Part shown: positions 43,757 to 52,979 of the stretch, one piece after another
Layout: every line of letters begins with the position of its first letter
How positions within the stretch are numbered: position 1 is the first letter of the stretch
From: Phycicoccus sp. Soil802
GTDB taxonomy: Bacteria > Actinomycetota > Actinomycetes > Actinomycetales > Dermatophilaceae
Length of the DNA: 64,000 bases
Direction: 5' to 3'
NCBI RefSeq assembly: GCF_001429605.1
Contig: NZ_LMSS01000002.1
Span: 124,001 to 188,000 of the forward strand
Position numbers and translations under genes: made by a program
The notes under the pieces: model-generated
Databases searched by the model: none
What the model was told of the DNA's origin: nothing
The model's input: only the letters and a program-made list of their open reading frames with translations

Positions 43757-44383
43757 TCAGTTGTTGGGGGTAATGGGGGTGGAGGTGGTGCTGGAGGTGG
43801 TGCTGGAGGTGGTGCTCGAGGTGGCCGAGGACGGGATGTTCCGCTCGGCGGTGATCAGCTCGTTGAGCCAGCGGACCTCGCGCTCGGCGGAGTCCAGGCC
43901 GTGCCGCTCGAGGGCGGCGGTGTAGGTGTCGAAGCGCTCGCGGTTCTTGGCCGAGCTGGTGCGGATGGTGTCCAGCCGCTCCTCGAGCCGGCTGCGGCGT
44001 CCCTCGAGGATGCGCAGTCGGACCTCGGCCTCGGTGCGGGCGAAGAAGGCGAAGTGGACGTCGAAGGTGTCGTCCTCCCAGGCCGTCGGCCCGGCTTCCT
44101 TGAGCAGCTCCTGGAAGTGCTCCTTGCCGTCCGCGGTGAGCTCGTAGACGATGCGGGCGCGCTTGGAGCCGGCCGTGGCCGCCGCGTGCTGGGTGCCGCT
44201 CGCCTCGGAGATGAGGCCCTGGTCGAGCAGGCCGCGCAGGCAGGGGTAGAGCGTGCCGTAGGACAGCGCGCGGAAGGCGCCGAGCGCGGCATTGAGCCGC
44301 TTGCGCAGCTCGTACCCGTGCATGGGGCTCTCGTGCAGCAGTCCGAGGACCGCGAACTCGAGCAGTTCGGAGCGACGGCTCAT
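43757..44383 (-). CDS. PadR-family transcriptional regulator
   Basis: 208 residues. PadR winged helix at the N-terminus ([31 protein letters not shown]) and a C-terminal Vir_act_alpha_C helical domain. The last ~25 residues are a Ser/Thr run (TSSTTSSTT) encoded by a short tandem repeat and look dispensable. Start ATG 44383 with GGGAGG upstream. A perfect palindrome at 44472-44494 in its own promoter region is the obvious autoregulatory site. Ligand unknown. Confidence 0.92.
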   Translation of the reverse strand: MSRRSELLEFAVLGLLHESPMHGYELRKRLNAALGAFRALSYGTLYPCLRGLLDQGLISEASGTQHAAATAGSKRARIVYELTADGKEHFQELLKEAGPTAWEDDTFDVHFAFFARTEAEVRLRILEGRRSRLEERLDTIRTSSAKNRERFDTYTAALERHGLDSAEREVRWLNELITAERNIPSSATSSTTSSTTSSTTSTPITPNN

Positions 44384-44471
44384 GACTGGCTGCACCTCCC
44401 TTGCGTTGCTGGCCCACGGACCGCGTCCGTGCGGGTCATCGAGTGGTCGACGACGAGGGTCAGCGTACACC

Positions 44472-44494
44472 AGATATATCGAGCCGATATATCT
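44472..44494. promoter_or_regulatory. PadR operator
   Basis: Perfect inverted repeat AGATATATCG-AGC-CGATATATCT, strikingly AT-rich for this genome. It sits four bases upstream (on the minus strand) of TACGCT (44463-44468), a plausible padR -10, so binding would cover the -35/spacer region. It lies between divergent padR and the PBP gene and could affect both. Confidence 0.78.
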
Positions 44495-44652
44495 CGGGAT
44501 TCGTGACCTTTCGCCCCCGGGGTTCGTTGACGCGGGGTCGGGCGAATGCACGATTCTCAAGGTCGCCAGTCATACTGAGCGTCAGTTGACGGTGCGGAAC
44601 CGTGGCCAGAGGGCCGGGACCGTGCCTGTTGTATGCCGATCGGGAAGGTCAG

Positions 44653-46890
44653 ATGAGCACCTCACGTCCGAAGACGCGCGCCCAGGCGAAGGCGGCGCAG
44701 CGCGCCGCCAAGGGCGGTGCCGGCTCCGGCTCCGGCGCCCGGCGCGGCTCGACCAGCGGGGCCGGCAAGGGCAACGGAGGCAAGGGTGGCGGCGCCACGA
44801 CCAGCCGGAAGAAGCGCTGGGCCAAGGGGCTCGGCATCGCCGCGCTGGCGGGCTTCCTGCTGGCGGTCATCGCGTTCTTCGTCGCCTACTCCCTCGTCGA
44901 CACCCCGAAGCCGAACGACCTGGCCAACGCGCAGGCGTCGATCATCTACTACGCCGACGGCAAGACCGAGATGGACCGGATCAGCGAGGTCAACCGCGAG
45001 TCGGTCAAGCTGGCGCAGGTCCCCAAGCCGGTGCAGGAGGCCCACCTCGCCGCCGAGGACCGCAACTTCTACGAGAACTCCGGCATCAGCCCGACCGGCA
45101 TCGCGCGCGCCGTGTGGGTCGGCCTGAAGGGCGGGGCGACCCAGGGTGGGTCGACGATCACCCAGCAGTACGTCAAGAACTACTTCCTCACCCAGGACCA
45201 GACGCTGACCCGGAAGGGTCGCGAGATCATCATCTCGATCAAGATCGCCAAGCAGGAGTCCAAGGACCAGATCCTCGAGAACTACCTCAACACCATCTAC
45301 TACGGCCGTGGCGCCTACGGCATCCAGACCGCCTCGAAGGCGTACTTCAACAAGGACGTCTCCAAGCTCACGCCGTCGGAGGGCGCCTTCCTCGCCTCGG
45401 TCATCCGCGGCCCGTCGTTCTACGACCCGGCCCTGGGTGCGGAGCAGAAGGCCAACGCCGAGGCGCGGTGGACCTACGTCATGGACGGCATGGTGACCGA
45501 GGGCTGGCTGACGCCGGAGCAGCGCGCCGCCGCCAAGTTCCCGACCCTGCAGAAGCCGCGCAAGACCACCGGTGCGTCCGGCCCGACCGGCTACCTGGTC
45601 GACCTGGTCAAGAAGGAGCTCAAGAGCAAGCTCAAGATGACCGACGCCGACATCGACAAGGGCGGGTACAAGGTCGTCACGACGATCGACCGGAACGCCC
45701 AGGCCGCGGCGGTCAAGGCCGTGCACGACCGGATGCCCACCGGCAAGGGCACCGACTCCCTGCACGTCGGCCTGACCAGCATCAAGCCCGGCGACGGGGC
45801 GATCGTCGCCCTCTACGGCGGCCAGGACTACCTCAAGGAGCAGTTCAACACCGCCACCGACGCCAAGATGCAGGCCGGCTCGACGTTCAAGGTGTTCGCG
45901 CTCCTGGCCGGACTGGCGCAGGACAAGCCGATCAGCACCAAGACCATGTTCAACGGCGCGACCCCGCAGTACTTCAAGGAGTTCGAGGACAGCGCGGGAG
46001 ACGAGAACGCCCGACGGGGCCGGGTCACCAACTTCGGTGGCGAGAACTTCGGCCGGATCGACCTGCGCACCGCGACGGCCCACTCGGTCAACACCGTCTA
46101 CGCCCAGCTCAACATCAAGGTCGGGCCGAAGAACACCAAGGCCGCCGCGGTCGCCGCGGGGCTGCCCGAGAAGGGTCTCGGCACCAACTACGCCAACGTG
46201 CTCGGCACCGACAGCGTGACCGTCCGTGACATGGCCAACGCCTACGCGACCATCGCCGCGAACGGCGTGCGGGTCACGCCCTACCTGATCAAGACGGTCA
46301 AGGGTGGTCCCGGCGACCTCGACTACAAGGTCAAGGTGACCAGGAAGGCGGCCTTCGACAAGGGGGTCACCGCCGACACCATCGACGCGATGGAGGGTGT
46401 GGTCAAGAGCGGCACCGGACAGTACGCCCAGGCGCTGGGTCGTCCGGTGGCCGGCAAGACCGGCACGACGAGCAACAACAAGGCCGCCTGGTTCAACGGG
46501 TTCACCCCGCAGCTGGCCACGACCGTCGGCATGTACCGCACCGGCAAGGGCGGCACCGAGCTGTCGATGACCAACATCGGCGGCTACTCCGAGATCACCG
46601 GTGGCACGGTGCCGGTCCGGATCTGGACCGACTACATGCAGGCCGCCCTGAAGGGCAGCAAGGTGCTCGACTTCCCGCAGCGTGAGGGCCTCGGCGACGA
46701 CCAGGTCTACACGCCGCCCCCGCCGCCGCCGAGCACCACGACGACCACCACGACCACCACCACGACGACGACCACGACGACGCCGCCCACGACGCCGCCG
46801 ACCACCACGAAGACGAAGCCGACCAAGACGACCGGGCCACCGACGATCACCTTGGGCGGGGCACCACCCACGACCTCCACGACCCAGTGA
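44653..46890 (+). CDS. Class A penicillin-binding protein (PonA1-like)
   Basis: 745 residues. Basic cytoplasmic tail, one transmembrane helix (~70-92: GIAALAGFLLAVIAFFVAYS), GT51 glycosyltransferase (AAEDRNFYENSGI, QGGSTITQQYVKNYF) and transpeptidase with SxxK as GSTFK, SxN as SVN and KTG as KTGTTSNN. Bifunctional cell-wall polymerase. Ends in a Pro/Thr-rich tail with a run of about seventeen Thr. GGAAGG precedes the ATG. It follows padR divergently, as ponA1 does near Rv0047c, and overlaps the next gene by four bases. Confidence 0.95.
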   Translation: MSTSRPKTRAQAKAAQRAAKGGAGSGSGARRGSTSGAGKGNGGKGGGATTSRKKRWAKGLGIAALAGFLLAVIAFFVAYSLVDTPKPNDLANAQASIIYYADGKTEMDRISEVNRESVKLAQVPKPVQEAHLAAEDRNFYENSGISPTGIARAVWVGLKGGATQGGSTITQQYVKNYFLTQDQTLTRKGREIIISIKIAKQESKDQILENYLNTIYYGRGAYGIQTASKAYFNKDVSKLTPSEGAFLASVIRGPSFYDPALGAEQKANAEARWTYVMDGMVTEGWLTPEQRAAAKFPTLQKPRKTTGASGPTGYLVDLVKKELKSKLKMTDADIDKGGYKVVTTIDRNAQAAAVKAVHDRMPTGKGTDSLHVGLTSIKPGDGAIVALYGGQDYLKEQFNTATDAKMQAGSTFKVFALLAGLAQDKPISTKTMFNGATPQYFKEFEDSAGDENARRGRVTNFGGENFGRIDLRTATAHSVNTVYAQLNIKVGPKNTKAAAVAAGLPEKGLGTNYANVLGTDSVTVRDMANAYATIAANGVRVTPYLIKTVKGGPGDLDYKVKVTRKAAFDKGVTADTIDAMEGVVKSGTGQYAQALGRPVAGKTGTTSNNKAAWFNGFTPQLATTVGMYRTGKGGTELSMTNIGGYSEITGGTVPVRIWTDYMQAALKGSKVLDFPQREGLGDDQVYTPPPPPPSTTTTTTTTTTTTTTTTPPTTPPTTTKTKPTKTTGPPTITLGGAPPTTSTTQ

Positions 46891-48290
46891 GCCGTCGAGG
46901 GGATCTGCTGCCGAGGGGCTCGCTGGCTGTCGCCGGCGGGCCGCTCGGCCGTCACGTCTCGGCCCGAGCGGTGTCCTGGGTCGCGGCCGTCGTGCCGCTG
47001 CTCGTCGCGACGGCGGCCACCATGGCGCTGTCGGTGGCGGAGCGGACGCACTGCATCCAGAAGGGCTGGGTCGGCTCCGACCAGTTCTGGCACGCCTGTT
47101 TCTCCGACCTCCCGGCGCTCTACCAGCTGGGCAACCTCGACAACGGCCTGGCTGCCTACGTCGGCGGCGAGGGCGCCCGCACCGACCACCCGGTGCTCAC
47201 CGGTGCGGTGATGGCGTGGGTCGGCGGACTGGTGCCGGACGGCGCCTTCCTCGACCAGACCCGCTGGTACTTCGCCCTCTGGGCCCTGCTCGGCACCGCG
47301 CTCGCGGTGGCCGTCGTCTATCTCACCGCCGCGTCGCGTCCCCTGCACGTCACCGACGCCGCCCACGTGGCGTTCAGCCCGGTGCTGCTCCTCACCGCGA
47401 TGCTGTCGCCCGATCTCTTCGGGGTGGCCCTGGCCAGCGCGGGCATCTGGGCCTGGAGCCGTCGTCGGCCGGTCGCAGCCGGGGTGCTGCTCGGTCTCGG
47501 GGTGATGGCGCGCACCTACCCGCTGCTGATCCTGCTGGCGCTGGTGGTGCTCGGACTCCGCAGCGGCCGGCTCGAGGCGGTGCGCCGGACCCTCGGTGCG
47601 GCTGCCGGTGCGTGCGCCCTGGTGCTGCTGCCGTTCCTCGTCGGGCTGAACACGATGGCCATCCTGCGCTCCACCCAGGTCTGGTGGGACAGCGCCGCGG
47701 GGCTGGGCTCGCCGTGGATGATCCCCCAGCTGCTCAGCCACCCGCTCCCCACCGGGGCGACCACCCTGCTCGCCGTGGTGGGCCTGCTGGTCGCCTACGC
47801 GGTGGGCGCGGTGTTCGCGCTCAGCACCCCGCGACGGCCCACCCTGGCCGAGGTCGCCTTCGTGCTGGTGGCCCTGGCGCTGCTCACCGGCAAGGCCTTC
47901 CCGGTGCAGGCCTCGCTGTGGCTGCTGCCCTTGCTCGCGTTGTGCGGGGTGCGGTGGCGTGACCACCTGGTCTGGGCCGGCGCGGAGGCGCTGCACTTCG
48001 TCGCCGTGTGGCTCTACGTGGGCGGGCTCTCCACGCCCGACCGTGGCCTCCCGCCCGGCTGGTATGCCGTGTTCCTCGTCATCCGCGTCGTCGCCGTCGC
48101 CTACCTCGTGTGGCGGGTCTGGCACACCGCCGCGGCTCGTGAACCCCTCCCCGACCCCGATGGTTCGGACGATGCACCGGACCAGGACCCGGTGGATCTT
48201 CCGGACGACGAGGAGCCGGACGAGGAGCCGGACGAGCTGGCCGGTGACTTCGCCGGTGCTCCCGACCGGCTGCTGGTGCGGCTCGCCTGA
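46887..48290 (+). CDS. GT-C-type polyprenol-phosphate-sugar glycosyltransferase (GT87-like)
   Basis: 467 residues, about ten transmembrane helices, Rv0051-like by position. The first outside loop holds WVGSDQFWHACFSDLPALY and the acidic/aromatic character expected of GT-C enzymes; RTDHPVLTG follows. Likely transfers a mannose or similar sugar from a lipid carrier at the outer face; substrate is not determinable. C-terminal ~50 residues are acidic and cytoplasmic. GTG start overlaps the PBP stop, so the two are coupled in wall assembly. Confidence 0.78.
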   Translation: MSRRGDLLPRGSLAVAGGPLGRHVSARAVSWVAAVVPLLVATAATMALSVAERTHCIQKGWVGSDQFWHACFSDLPALYQLGNLDNGLAAYVGGEGARTDHPVLTGAVMAWVGGLVPDGAFLDQTRWYFALWALLGTALAVAVVYLTAASRPLHVTDAAHVAFSPVLLLTAMLSPDLFGVALASAGIWAWSRRRPVAAGVLLGLGVMARTYPLLILLALVVLGLRSGRLEAVRRTLGAAAGACALVLLPFLVGLNTMAILRSTQVWWDSAAGLGSPWMIPQLLSHPLPTGATTLLAVVGLLVAYAVGAVFALSTPRRPTLAEVAFVLVALALLTGKAFPVQASLWLLPLLALCGVRWRDHLVWAGAEALHFVAVWLYVGGLSTPDRGLPPGWYAVFLVIRVVAVAYLVWRVWHTAAAREPLPDPDGSDDAPDQDPVDLPDDEEPDEEPDELAGDFAGAPDRLLVRLA

Positions 48291-48305
48291 CCCTGTGGAG
48301 GAGGA

Positions 48306-48335
48306 TTCGGTGATGTCCTCGCGGGCCGGTACGCT
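48306..48335 (+). promoter_or_regulatory. Candidate promoter of the rpsF operon
   Basis: TTCGGT (48306-48311), 18-base spacer, TACGCT (48330-48335), leaving a leader of about 110 bases before rpsF. Pattern match only. Confidence 0.45.
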
Positions 48336-48449
48336 TTGTCAGGTTCTCCCGCAGCACGCCTCGACGGTGTGTCCACGGAGATCGCACTGCAACCCTCCTG
48401 TCACGGAGAGACCGTGACCGCCATAGACCAAAGGAGGCGGGTTATCAGC

Positions 48450-48737
48450 ATGCGTCAGTACGAACTCATGGTCATCCTCGACCCCGAGCTCGACGACCGG
48501 ACCGTCGCGCCGTCGCTCGACAAGTTCCTCACCGTCGTCACCAAGGACAAGGGCACCGTCGACAACATCGACATCTGGGGCCGCCGTCGCTTGGCGTTCG
48601 AGATCAAGAAGAAGGCCGAGGGCATCTACGCCGTCGTCAACTTCACTGCAGAGCCGGCCACGGCCAAGGAGCTGGACCGCCAGCTCGGCCTGAACGAGTC
48701 GGTCATGCGCACCAAGCTCCTGCGCCCCGGCGCCTGA
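48450..48737 (+). CDS. rpsF: 30S ribosomal protein S6
   Basis: 95 residues, standard length. [14 protein letters not shown] start, [18 protein letters not shown] and [12 protein letters not shown] are diagnostic. AAAGGAGG lies 12 bases upstream. It opens the conserved rpsF-ssb-rpsR-rplI operon and binds S18 in the 30S platform. Confidence 0.98.
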   Translation: MRQYELMVILDPELDDRTVAPSLDKFLTVVTKDKGTVDNIDIWGRRRLAFEIKKKAEGIYAVVNFTAEPATAKELDRQLGLNESVMRTKLLRPGA

Positions 48738-48810
48738 GCTGCACTGATCTAGATCTGATCTGCACCACAGCACCACCTGACCTGACCCAAACGAACAGGG
48801 GACACGCTCC

Positions 48811-49362
48811 ATGGCTGGCGACACCGTCATCACCGTCATCGGCAACATCACCGGCGACCCCGAGCTGCGCTTCACCCCCTCGGGTGCTGCCGTCGCGAAC
48901 TTCACCGTGGCCTCCACGCCGCGACAGTTCGACCGGCAGTCCAACGAGTGGAAGGACGGGGAGACCCTGTTCATGCGCTGCTCGGTGTGGCGGGACGCGG
49001 CGGAGAACGTCGCCGAGTCGCTCCAGCGGGGCACTCGCGTGATCGTCTCCGGTCGGCTGAAGTCTCGCTCGTACGACACCAAAGAGGGCGAGAAGCGCAC
49101 CGTCATGGAGATGGAGGTCGACGAGGTCGGCCCCTCGCTCCGCTACGCCACGGCGAAGGTCAACAAGACCCAGCGGGGCACCGGCGGCGGCGGAGGCTTC
49201 TCCGGTGGCGGCGGCCAGCAGGGTGGCGGTCAGGGTGGCCAGCAGGAGGACCCCTGGGCCACCGGCCCGTCGTCCGCTCCGGCCTCGGCTCCCCAGACCG
49301 GTGGCCAGCAGGGTGGCGGCTGGGGCGGCGGCGCGCCGTCCTACGACGAGCCGCCGTTCTAA
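48811..49362 (+). CDS. ssb: Single-stranded DNA-binding protein
   Basis: 183 residues. The OB fold occupies the first ~115 residues ([38 protein letters not shown]), then a Gly/Gln-rich linker and the acidic tip SYDEPPF that recruits repair and replication proteins. Lies 73 bases after rpsF as in other actinobacteria. Confidence 0.98.
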   Translation: MAGDTVITVIGNITGDPELRFTPSGAAVANFTVASTPRQFDRQSNEWKDGETLFMRCSVWRDAAENVAESLQRGTRVIVSGRLKSRSYDTKEGEKRTVMEMEVDEVGPSLRYATAKVNKTQRGTGGGGGFSGGGGQQGGGQGGQQEDPWATGPSSAPASAPQTGGQQGGGWGGGAPSYDEPPF

Positions 49363-49376
49363 GGTCCAGATCACTC

Positions 49377-49469
49377 GGTATGCCGAGTGGCCCCGCCCGC
49401 GCGTGAGCGCGGCTGCAGGTTTCGTTCCATTTGGGTGAGAAACCTGCACGGGGGAGCACCCGGCATACC
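49377..49469 (+). ncRNA. Nested-hairpin RNA element between ssb and rpsR
   Basis: Outer stem GGTATGCCG (49377-49385) pairs with CGGCATACC (49461-49469). Inside are hairpin 1 CCGCGC-GTGA-GCGCGG (49397-49412, a GNRA tetraloop) and hairpin 2 TGCAGGTTTC (49414-49423) with GAAACCTGCA (49439-49448). This makes a three-way-junction-like fold in the 190-base gap upstream of rpsR. It could be a processing/attenuation element or a mobile palindromic unit. I do not recognise the family. Confidence 0.55.
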
Positions 49470-49552
49470 CACTGTTTGAAAACTCGAAACACACCATCCC
49501 TGGGAGACCAGGGCTCATCCGCTGAGTCACTCAGCAGAAGGAGAGCACCACG

Positions 49553-49789
49553 ATGGCCAAGCCCGTTGTGCGCAAGCCCAAGAAGAAGGCCAACCCGCTG
49601 AAGGCGGCGAAGGTCGAGAACATCGACTACAAGGACACTGCGCTGCTGCGCAAGTTCATCTCCGACCGCGGCAAGATCCGCGCGCGTCGGGTGACCGGTG
49701 TGTCCGTCCAGGAGCAGCGGCTCATCGCCACCGCGGTCAAGAACGCCCGCGAGATGGCGCTGCTGCCCTACTCGAGCTCGTCTCGTTGA
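49553..49789 (+). CDS. rpsR: 30S ribosomal protein S18
   Basis: 78 residues. [25 protein letters not shown] is the S18 signature (here split: [17 protein letters not shown] then RARRVTG). AGAAGGAGAG precedes the ATG. No CxxC pairs, so it is the zinc-free form. Partners S6 in the ribosome. Confidence 0.98.
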   Translation: MAKPVVRKPKKKANPLKAAKVENIDYKDTALLRKFISDRGKIRARRVTGVSVQEQRLIATAVKNAREMALLPYSSSSR

Positions 49790-49808
49790 GTCGGGAAGGA
49801 CTGAGAAA

Positions 49809-50255
49809 ATGAAGGTCATTCTGACCCACGAGGTCTCCAGCCTCGGCACCGCCGGTGACGTCGTCGACGTCAAGGACGGCTACGCCCGCAACTTCCTGTT
49901 CCGCCGTGGCCTGGCCACCGCGTGGACCAAGGGCGGGCAGAAGCAGGTCGACTCGATCAACAAGGGCCGTGAGGTCCGCGCGATCAACTCCCTCGAGGAG
50001 GCCAAGTCGATCAAGGGCAACCTCGAGAACAAGGCCGTCAAGGTCGCGGCCCACGCAGGCGCCTCCGGCCGCCTGTTCGGTGCCGTCTCCACCGCCGACA
50101 TCGCAGCCGCGGTGAAGGCGGCCGGTGGCCCGGAGCTCGACAAGCGCAAGATCGAGATCACGACCCCGATCAAGTCGGTCGGCAGCCACGAGGCGCTGAT
50201 CCGCCTGCACCCCGAGGTGCAGGCCAAGGTGACGCTCGACGTCGTCGCCGGCTGA
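49809..50255 (+). CDS. rplI: 50S ribosomal protein L9
   Basis: 148 residues, standard length. [19 protein letters not shown] and [15 protein letters not shown] are the conserved N-terminal rRNA-binding part; the C-terminal domain follows. Nineteen bases after rpsR; last gene of the operon. Confidence 0.98.
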   Translation: MKVILTHEVSSLGTAGDVVDVKDGYARNFLFRRGLATAWTKGGQKQVDSINKGREVRAINSLEEAKSIKGNLENKAVKVAAHAGASGRLFGAVSTADIAAAVKAAGGPELDKRKIEITTPIKSVGSHEALIRLHPEVQAKVTLDVVAG

Positions 50256-50296
50256 GACGTTGGTCTGAGACCGACGTAACCATTCGGTCTGGATTG

Positions 50297-50326
50297 GCCC
50301 GGTTCGCCCCTCGGGGTGGACCGGGC
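50297..50326 (+). terminator. Terminator of the rpsF-rplI operon
   Basis: GCCCGGT (50297-50303) pairs with ACCGGGC (50320-50326), with CCC/GGG pairing inside, followed by TGTTCTAT. A second short palindrome GGTCTGAGACC lies just before it. Confidence 0.55.
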
Positions 50327-50399
50327 CTGTTCTATCCTGCGGCGCAGCCGCCGAGCGACCGCGTGCGGCGAAGTCAGTCCGCACTGGGGGATCCACGTC

Positions 50400-52073
50400 A
50401 TGAGCAACAACCCGTTCGAGCAGGTACCGCAGCCCGGCCAGCAGGGCCAGCCCGGCTTGTTCGGCCAGCCCGGCCAGCAGGGCCAGCCCGGCTTGTTCGG
50501 CCAGCCCGGCGAGCCCAGCCTGTTTGCCCGGCCCGCCCAGCCGACCCAGGCCGACCCGTTCGCCGCACCGGCGCCGTCGGTCCAGGTGGACCCGTTCGCC
50601 CAGCCCGGTGCCGAGCCGGTGGCGACGGGCCGGCCCGGCCGGGGCCGGACGGTGGCCCTGGTCGGCGGGATCCTCGCGATCGTCGCGGTGGGTGCAGGTG
50701 GCGCGCTCGCGTTCCAGCAGGTCGGCGGCGGGGGTGCCCAGCCCGAGTCGGCGCTGCCGGCGACCACGATCGCCTTTGCCAAGATCGACCTCGACCCCTC
50801 GGCGGGCCAGAAGATCGACGGCATCCGCTTCATCCGCAAGTTCCCCGACACCCGTGACGAGGTGAAGGAGGACTCCGACCTGCGCAAGGTCATCGTCACG
50901 CGGCTCCAGGCCGAGGGCCAGCTCAAGGGCGTGGACTACGCCAAGGACGTCGAGCCGTGGCTGGGCCAGCGGATCGGTGTCGGGCTCGTGCCGGGCGCCA
51001 AGGCCGACGACGAGCCGACCGTCGTCGTCGCGCTCGCCGTGACCGACGCCGACGAGGCCAGGGCCAGCCTGCCCACGATCGCCAAGGACAACGCGGCCGA
51101 GTGCCAGCTGGTCGAGGAGTTCGCGCTCTGCACCGACGGCACCGGGAAGGCCGCCGGGGTGGCTGCTGCCGCGGCCAAGGGCACGCTCGCCGACTCCGCC
51201 AACTTCCGCCAGGACATGGCCGACCTCGGCGAGGACGGCGTCGTCGCCGCCTGGTTCGACGCAGAGCAGGTGGCCAAGGCCACCAGGTCCCTCGACGTCA
51301 GCGGCATGATCCCCGGCTTCACCGGTGGACCGGCCACCTCGCAGACCGGCCGGGTCGCGCTGGCCCTGCGGTTCGACGGGCCGCACCTCGAGCTCGCGGG
51401 CCACACCAACGGAGCCAGCGTGAGGTTCGCCGGGTCGAGGCAGGGCACCGGTCTGGCTGACCTGCCCGACACCACCCTCGCCGCGATCAGCGTCGCCAAC
51501 GCCGGCGAGCAGCTCAAGGCCGGCTGGCCGGCGATGGAGAAGGCCATCACCGAGTCCATGGGCAAGCAGGAGTTCAAGGACGGTGTCGCCGAGCTCGAGA
51601 GCGAGCTGGGCATCGCCGTCCCCGACGACCTGTATGCCGCGCTGGGCAGCCAGTTCTCGCTGGTGTTCGGGGGCATGGGCGAGGACCACAGCGAGCTGCG
51701 CGTCGCCGCCGTCACGGACGGCGACCGGGAGGTGCTCCAGAAGATCTCCGACGCGGGTCAGGGCCTGGGCTCCGATGCGCTGACCCTCAAGTCCGATGGC
51801 GGCACGACCGTCGTGTCGCTGTCCGAGAACTACGCCGACGAGCTCGGGACGGAGCACGGGCTGGGGGACACCGACCGGTTCAAGGACGCGGTCAAGGGAG
51901 CCGACTCGGCCCGGGTCGCCGGCTTCGTCGACATCGCGGGCCTGCTGACCGAGTTCAAGGACGAGGTCGGCGCCGACGAGGCGAAGAACCTCGCCGGGCT
52001 CTCCGCCCTGGGCTTCACCGTGACCGGCGAGGGCAACAGCGCCGACTTCAGCCTGCGCCTGACGACTCAGTAG
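50400..52073 (+). CDS. DUF3352 family membrane-anchored protein
   Basis: 557 residues. A Gln/Pro/Gly-rich cytoplasmic N-terminus with two copies of GQQGQPGLFGQP, one transmembrane helix (~83-104: TVALVGGILAIVAVGAGGALA) and a large outside domain of DUF3352 type (ATTIAFAKIDLDPSAGQKI, EPWLGQRIGVGLVP). Function unknown; DUF3352 proteins are common in actinobacteria as membrane-anchored exported proteins. Its own transcription unit, starting 144 bases past rplI; TATCCT at 50333-50338 may be the -10. The 5' coding repeat is a DNA tandem duplication. Confidence 0.78.
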   Translation: MSNNPFEQVPQPGQQGQPGLFGQPGQQGQPGLFGQPGEPSLFARPAQPTQADPFAAPAPSVQVDPFAQPGAEPVATGRPGRGRTVALVGGILAIVAVGAGGALAFQQVGGGGAQPESALPATTIAFAKIDLDPSAGQKIDGIRFIRKFPDTRDEVKEDSDLRKVIVTRLQAEGQLKGVDYAKDVEPWLGQRIGVGLVPGAKADDEPTVVVALAVTDADEARASLPTIAKDNAAECQLVEEFALCTDGTGKAAGVAAAAAKGTLADSANFRQDMADLGEDGVVAAWFDAEQVAKATRSLDVSGMIPGFTGGPATSQTGRVALALRFDGPHLELAGHTNGASVRFAGSRQGTGLADLPDTTLAAISVANAGEQLKAGWPAMEKAITESMGKQEFKDGVAELESELGIAVPDDLYAALGSQFSLVFGGMGEDHSELRVAAVTDGDREVLQKISDAGQGLGSDALTLKSDGGTTVVSLSENYADELGTEHGLGDTDRFKDAVKGADSARVAGFVDIAGLLTEFKDEVGADEAKNLAGLSALGFTVTGEGNSADFSLRLTTQ

Positions 52074-52085
52074 GTCGAGAGAGGC

Positions 52086-52823
52086 TCAGCGCTCGTCGAC
52101 CATGACCTCGATCGTGTAGGTCGAGGCGCGGTAGCAGTGGTCGCCGTACTCGACCGGGTGCCCCACCTCGTCGAATGCGCTGCGAGTCATGGTGAGTACC
52201 GGCTCGTTGCCCCGCATCCGCAGGTGGCGACGCTCGCTGGGGCTGGGCGGCCTGGCCCCGATCCGTTGCCGCGCCACGACCGGGCGCACGCCACGGCGGC
52301 GCAGCACGGCATACAGGCCCTCGGCCTCGAGGTCCTCCTTGGTGACGTCCAGGTGCGACGGCGGTAGCCAGTTGCGCAGCACCGCCAGCGGTTCGGTGTC
52401 GGACAGGCGCAGCCGCACGATGGCGAGCAGCTCGCTGTCGGGGGCCAGGTCGAGGGCACCGGCCACTCGCTCGTCCTGCACCACGTCGAGCGAGAGCACC
52501 GTGGTCGTGGGGTGGGCGCCGGCCCTGGTCAGGTCGTCGTAGAGGCTGGTGAGCTCGGCCCGCCGGTGCACCGTGCGGTTGGCGACGGTGGTGCCGACGC
52601 CGCGGCGTCGCACGAGCAGGCCGCGGGCGGCGAGCTCGGCGATGGCGCGGCGCACCGTGGGGCGGGAGAGGCCGAGCCGCAGCCCCATCGCCACCTCGTT
52701 CTCGAAGGCGTCACCGGGGTGCAGGGCCCCGTCGTCGATGGCGGCCGCGAGCTGCTCGGCGAGCTGGTGGTAGAGCGGCACGGGGGAGGACCGGTCGATC
52801 CGGATGTCGAGCTGGGTGGCCAC
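52086..52823 (-). CDS. GntR-family regulator (HutC/UTRA type), probable iol repressor
   Basis: 245 residues. GntR winged helix at the N-terminus (PLYHQLAEQLAAAIDDG, GLSRPTVRRAIAELAARG) and a UTRA ligand domain to the end. Divergent from the iol operon with a 156-base shared promoter region containing palindromes at 52854-52874, so it most likely controls inositol catabolism in response to an inositol-derived metabolite. GTG start. Confidence 0.88.
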   Translation of the reverse strand: MATQLDIRIDRSSPVPLYHQLAEQLAAAIDDGALHPGDAFENEVAMGLRLGLSRPTVRRAIAELAARGLLVRRRGVGTTVANRTVHRRAELTSLYDDLTRAGAHPTTTVLSLDVVQDERVAGALDLAPDSELLAIVRLRLSDTEPLAVLRNWLPPSHLDVTKEDLEAEGLYAVLRRRGVRPVVARQRIGARPPSPSERRHLRMRGNEPVLTMTRSAFDEVGHPVEYGDHCYRASTYTIEVMVDER

Positions 52824-52853
52824 GCAGGCACTCTAGCCGGTGCGGGTCACAGA

Positions 52854-52898
52854 CATGAGAATCTCATGACGTCAGAATGTCCTTACAAATGGTTGACA
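52854..52898. promoter_or_regulatory. iol control region: two palindromes and a -35 box
   Basis: CATGAGA-A-TCTCATG (52854-52868) is a perfect 15-base palindrome and overlaps a second, TGACGTCA (52867-52874). A consensus -35 TTGACA follows at 52893-52898 for the rightward iol operon; the -10 is unclear. Likely binding sites for the GntR regulator encoded at 52086. Confidence 0.6.
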
Positions 52899-52979
52899 CG
52901 ACTCCCGCCCCGACGGCACGCTTGTCGTCGAGCGCCCCGGTGCCTCCCCCTGCCCTGCGACCGTGAACGGACCCTGCAC

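Noticed and set aside
44521-44640. Promoter of the PBP gene from TTGACG at 44527
   Set aside because: A -35 match exists, but no acceptable -10 lies at 16-18 bases, so I did not annotate it.
46730-46880. ACG/ACC repeats as a microsatellite or CRISPR-like array
   Set aside because: They are in frame and encode the Thr/Pro tail of the PBP; no spacer pattern.
48336-48449. Conserved S6:S18 leader RNA before rpsF
   Set aside because: A leader of about 110 bases exists, but I could not find a convincing conserved stem with the CCG bulge.
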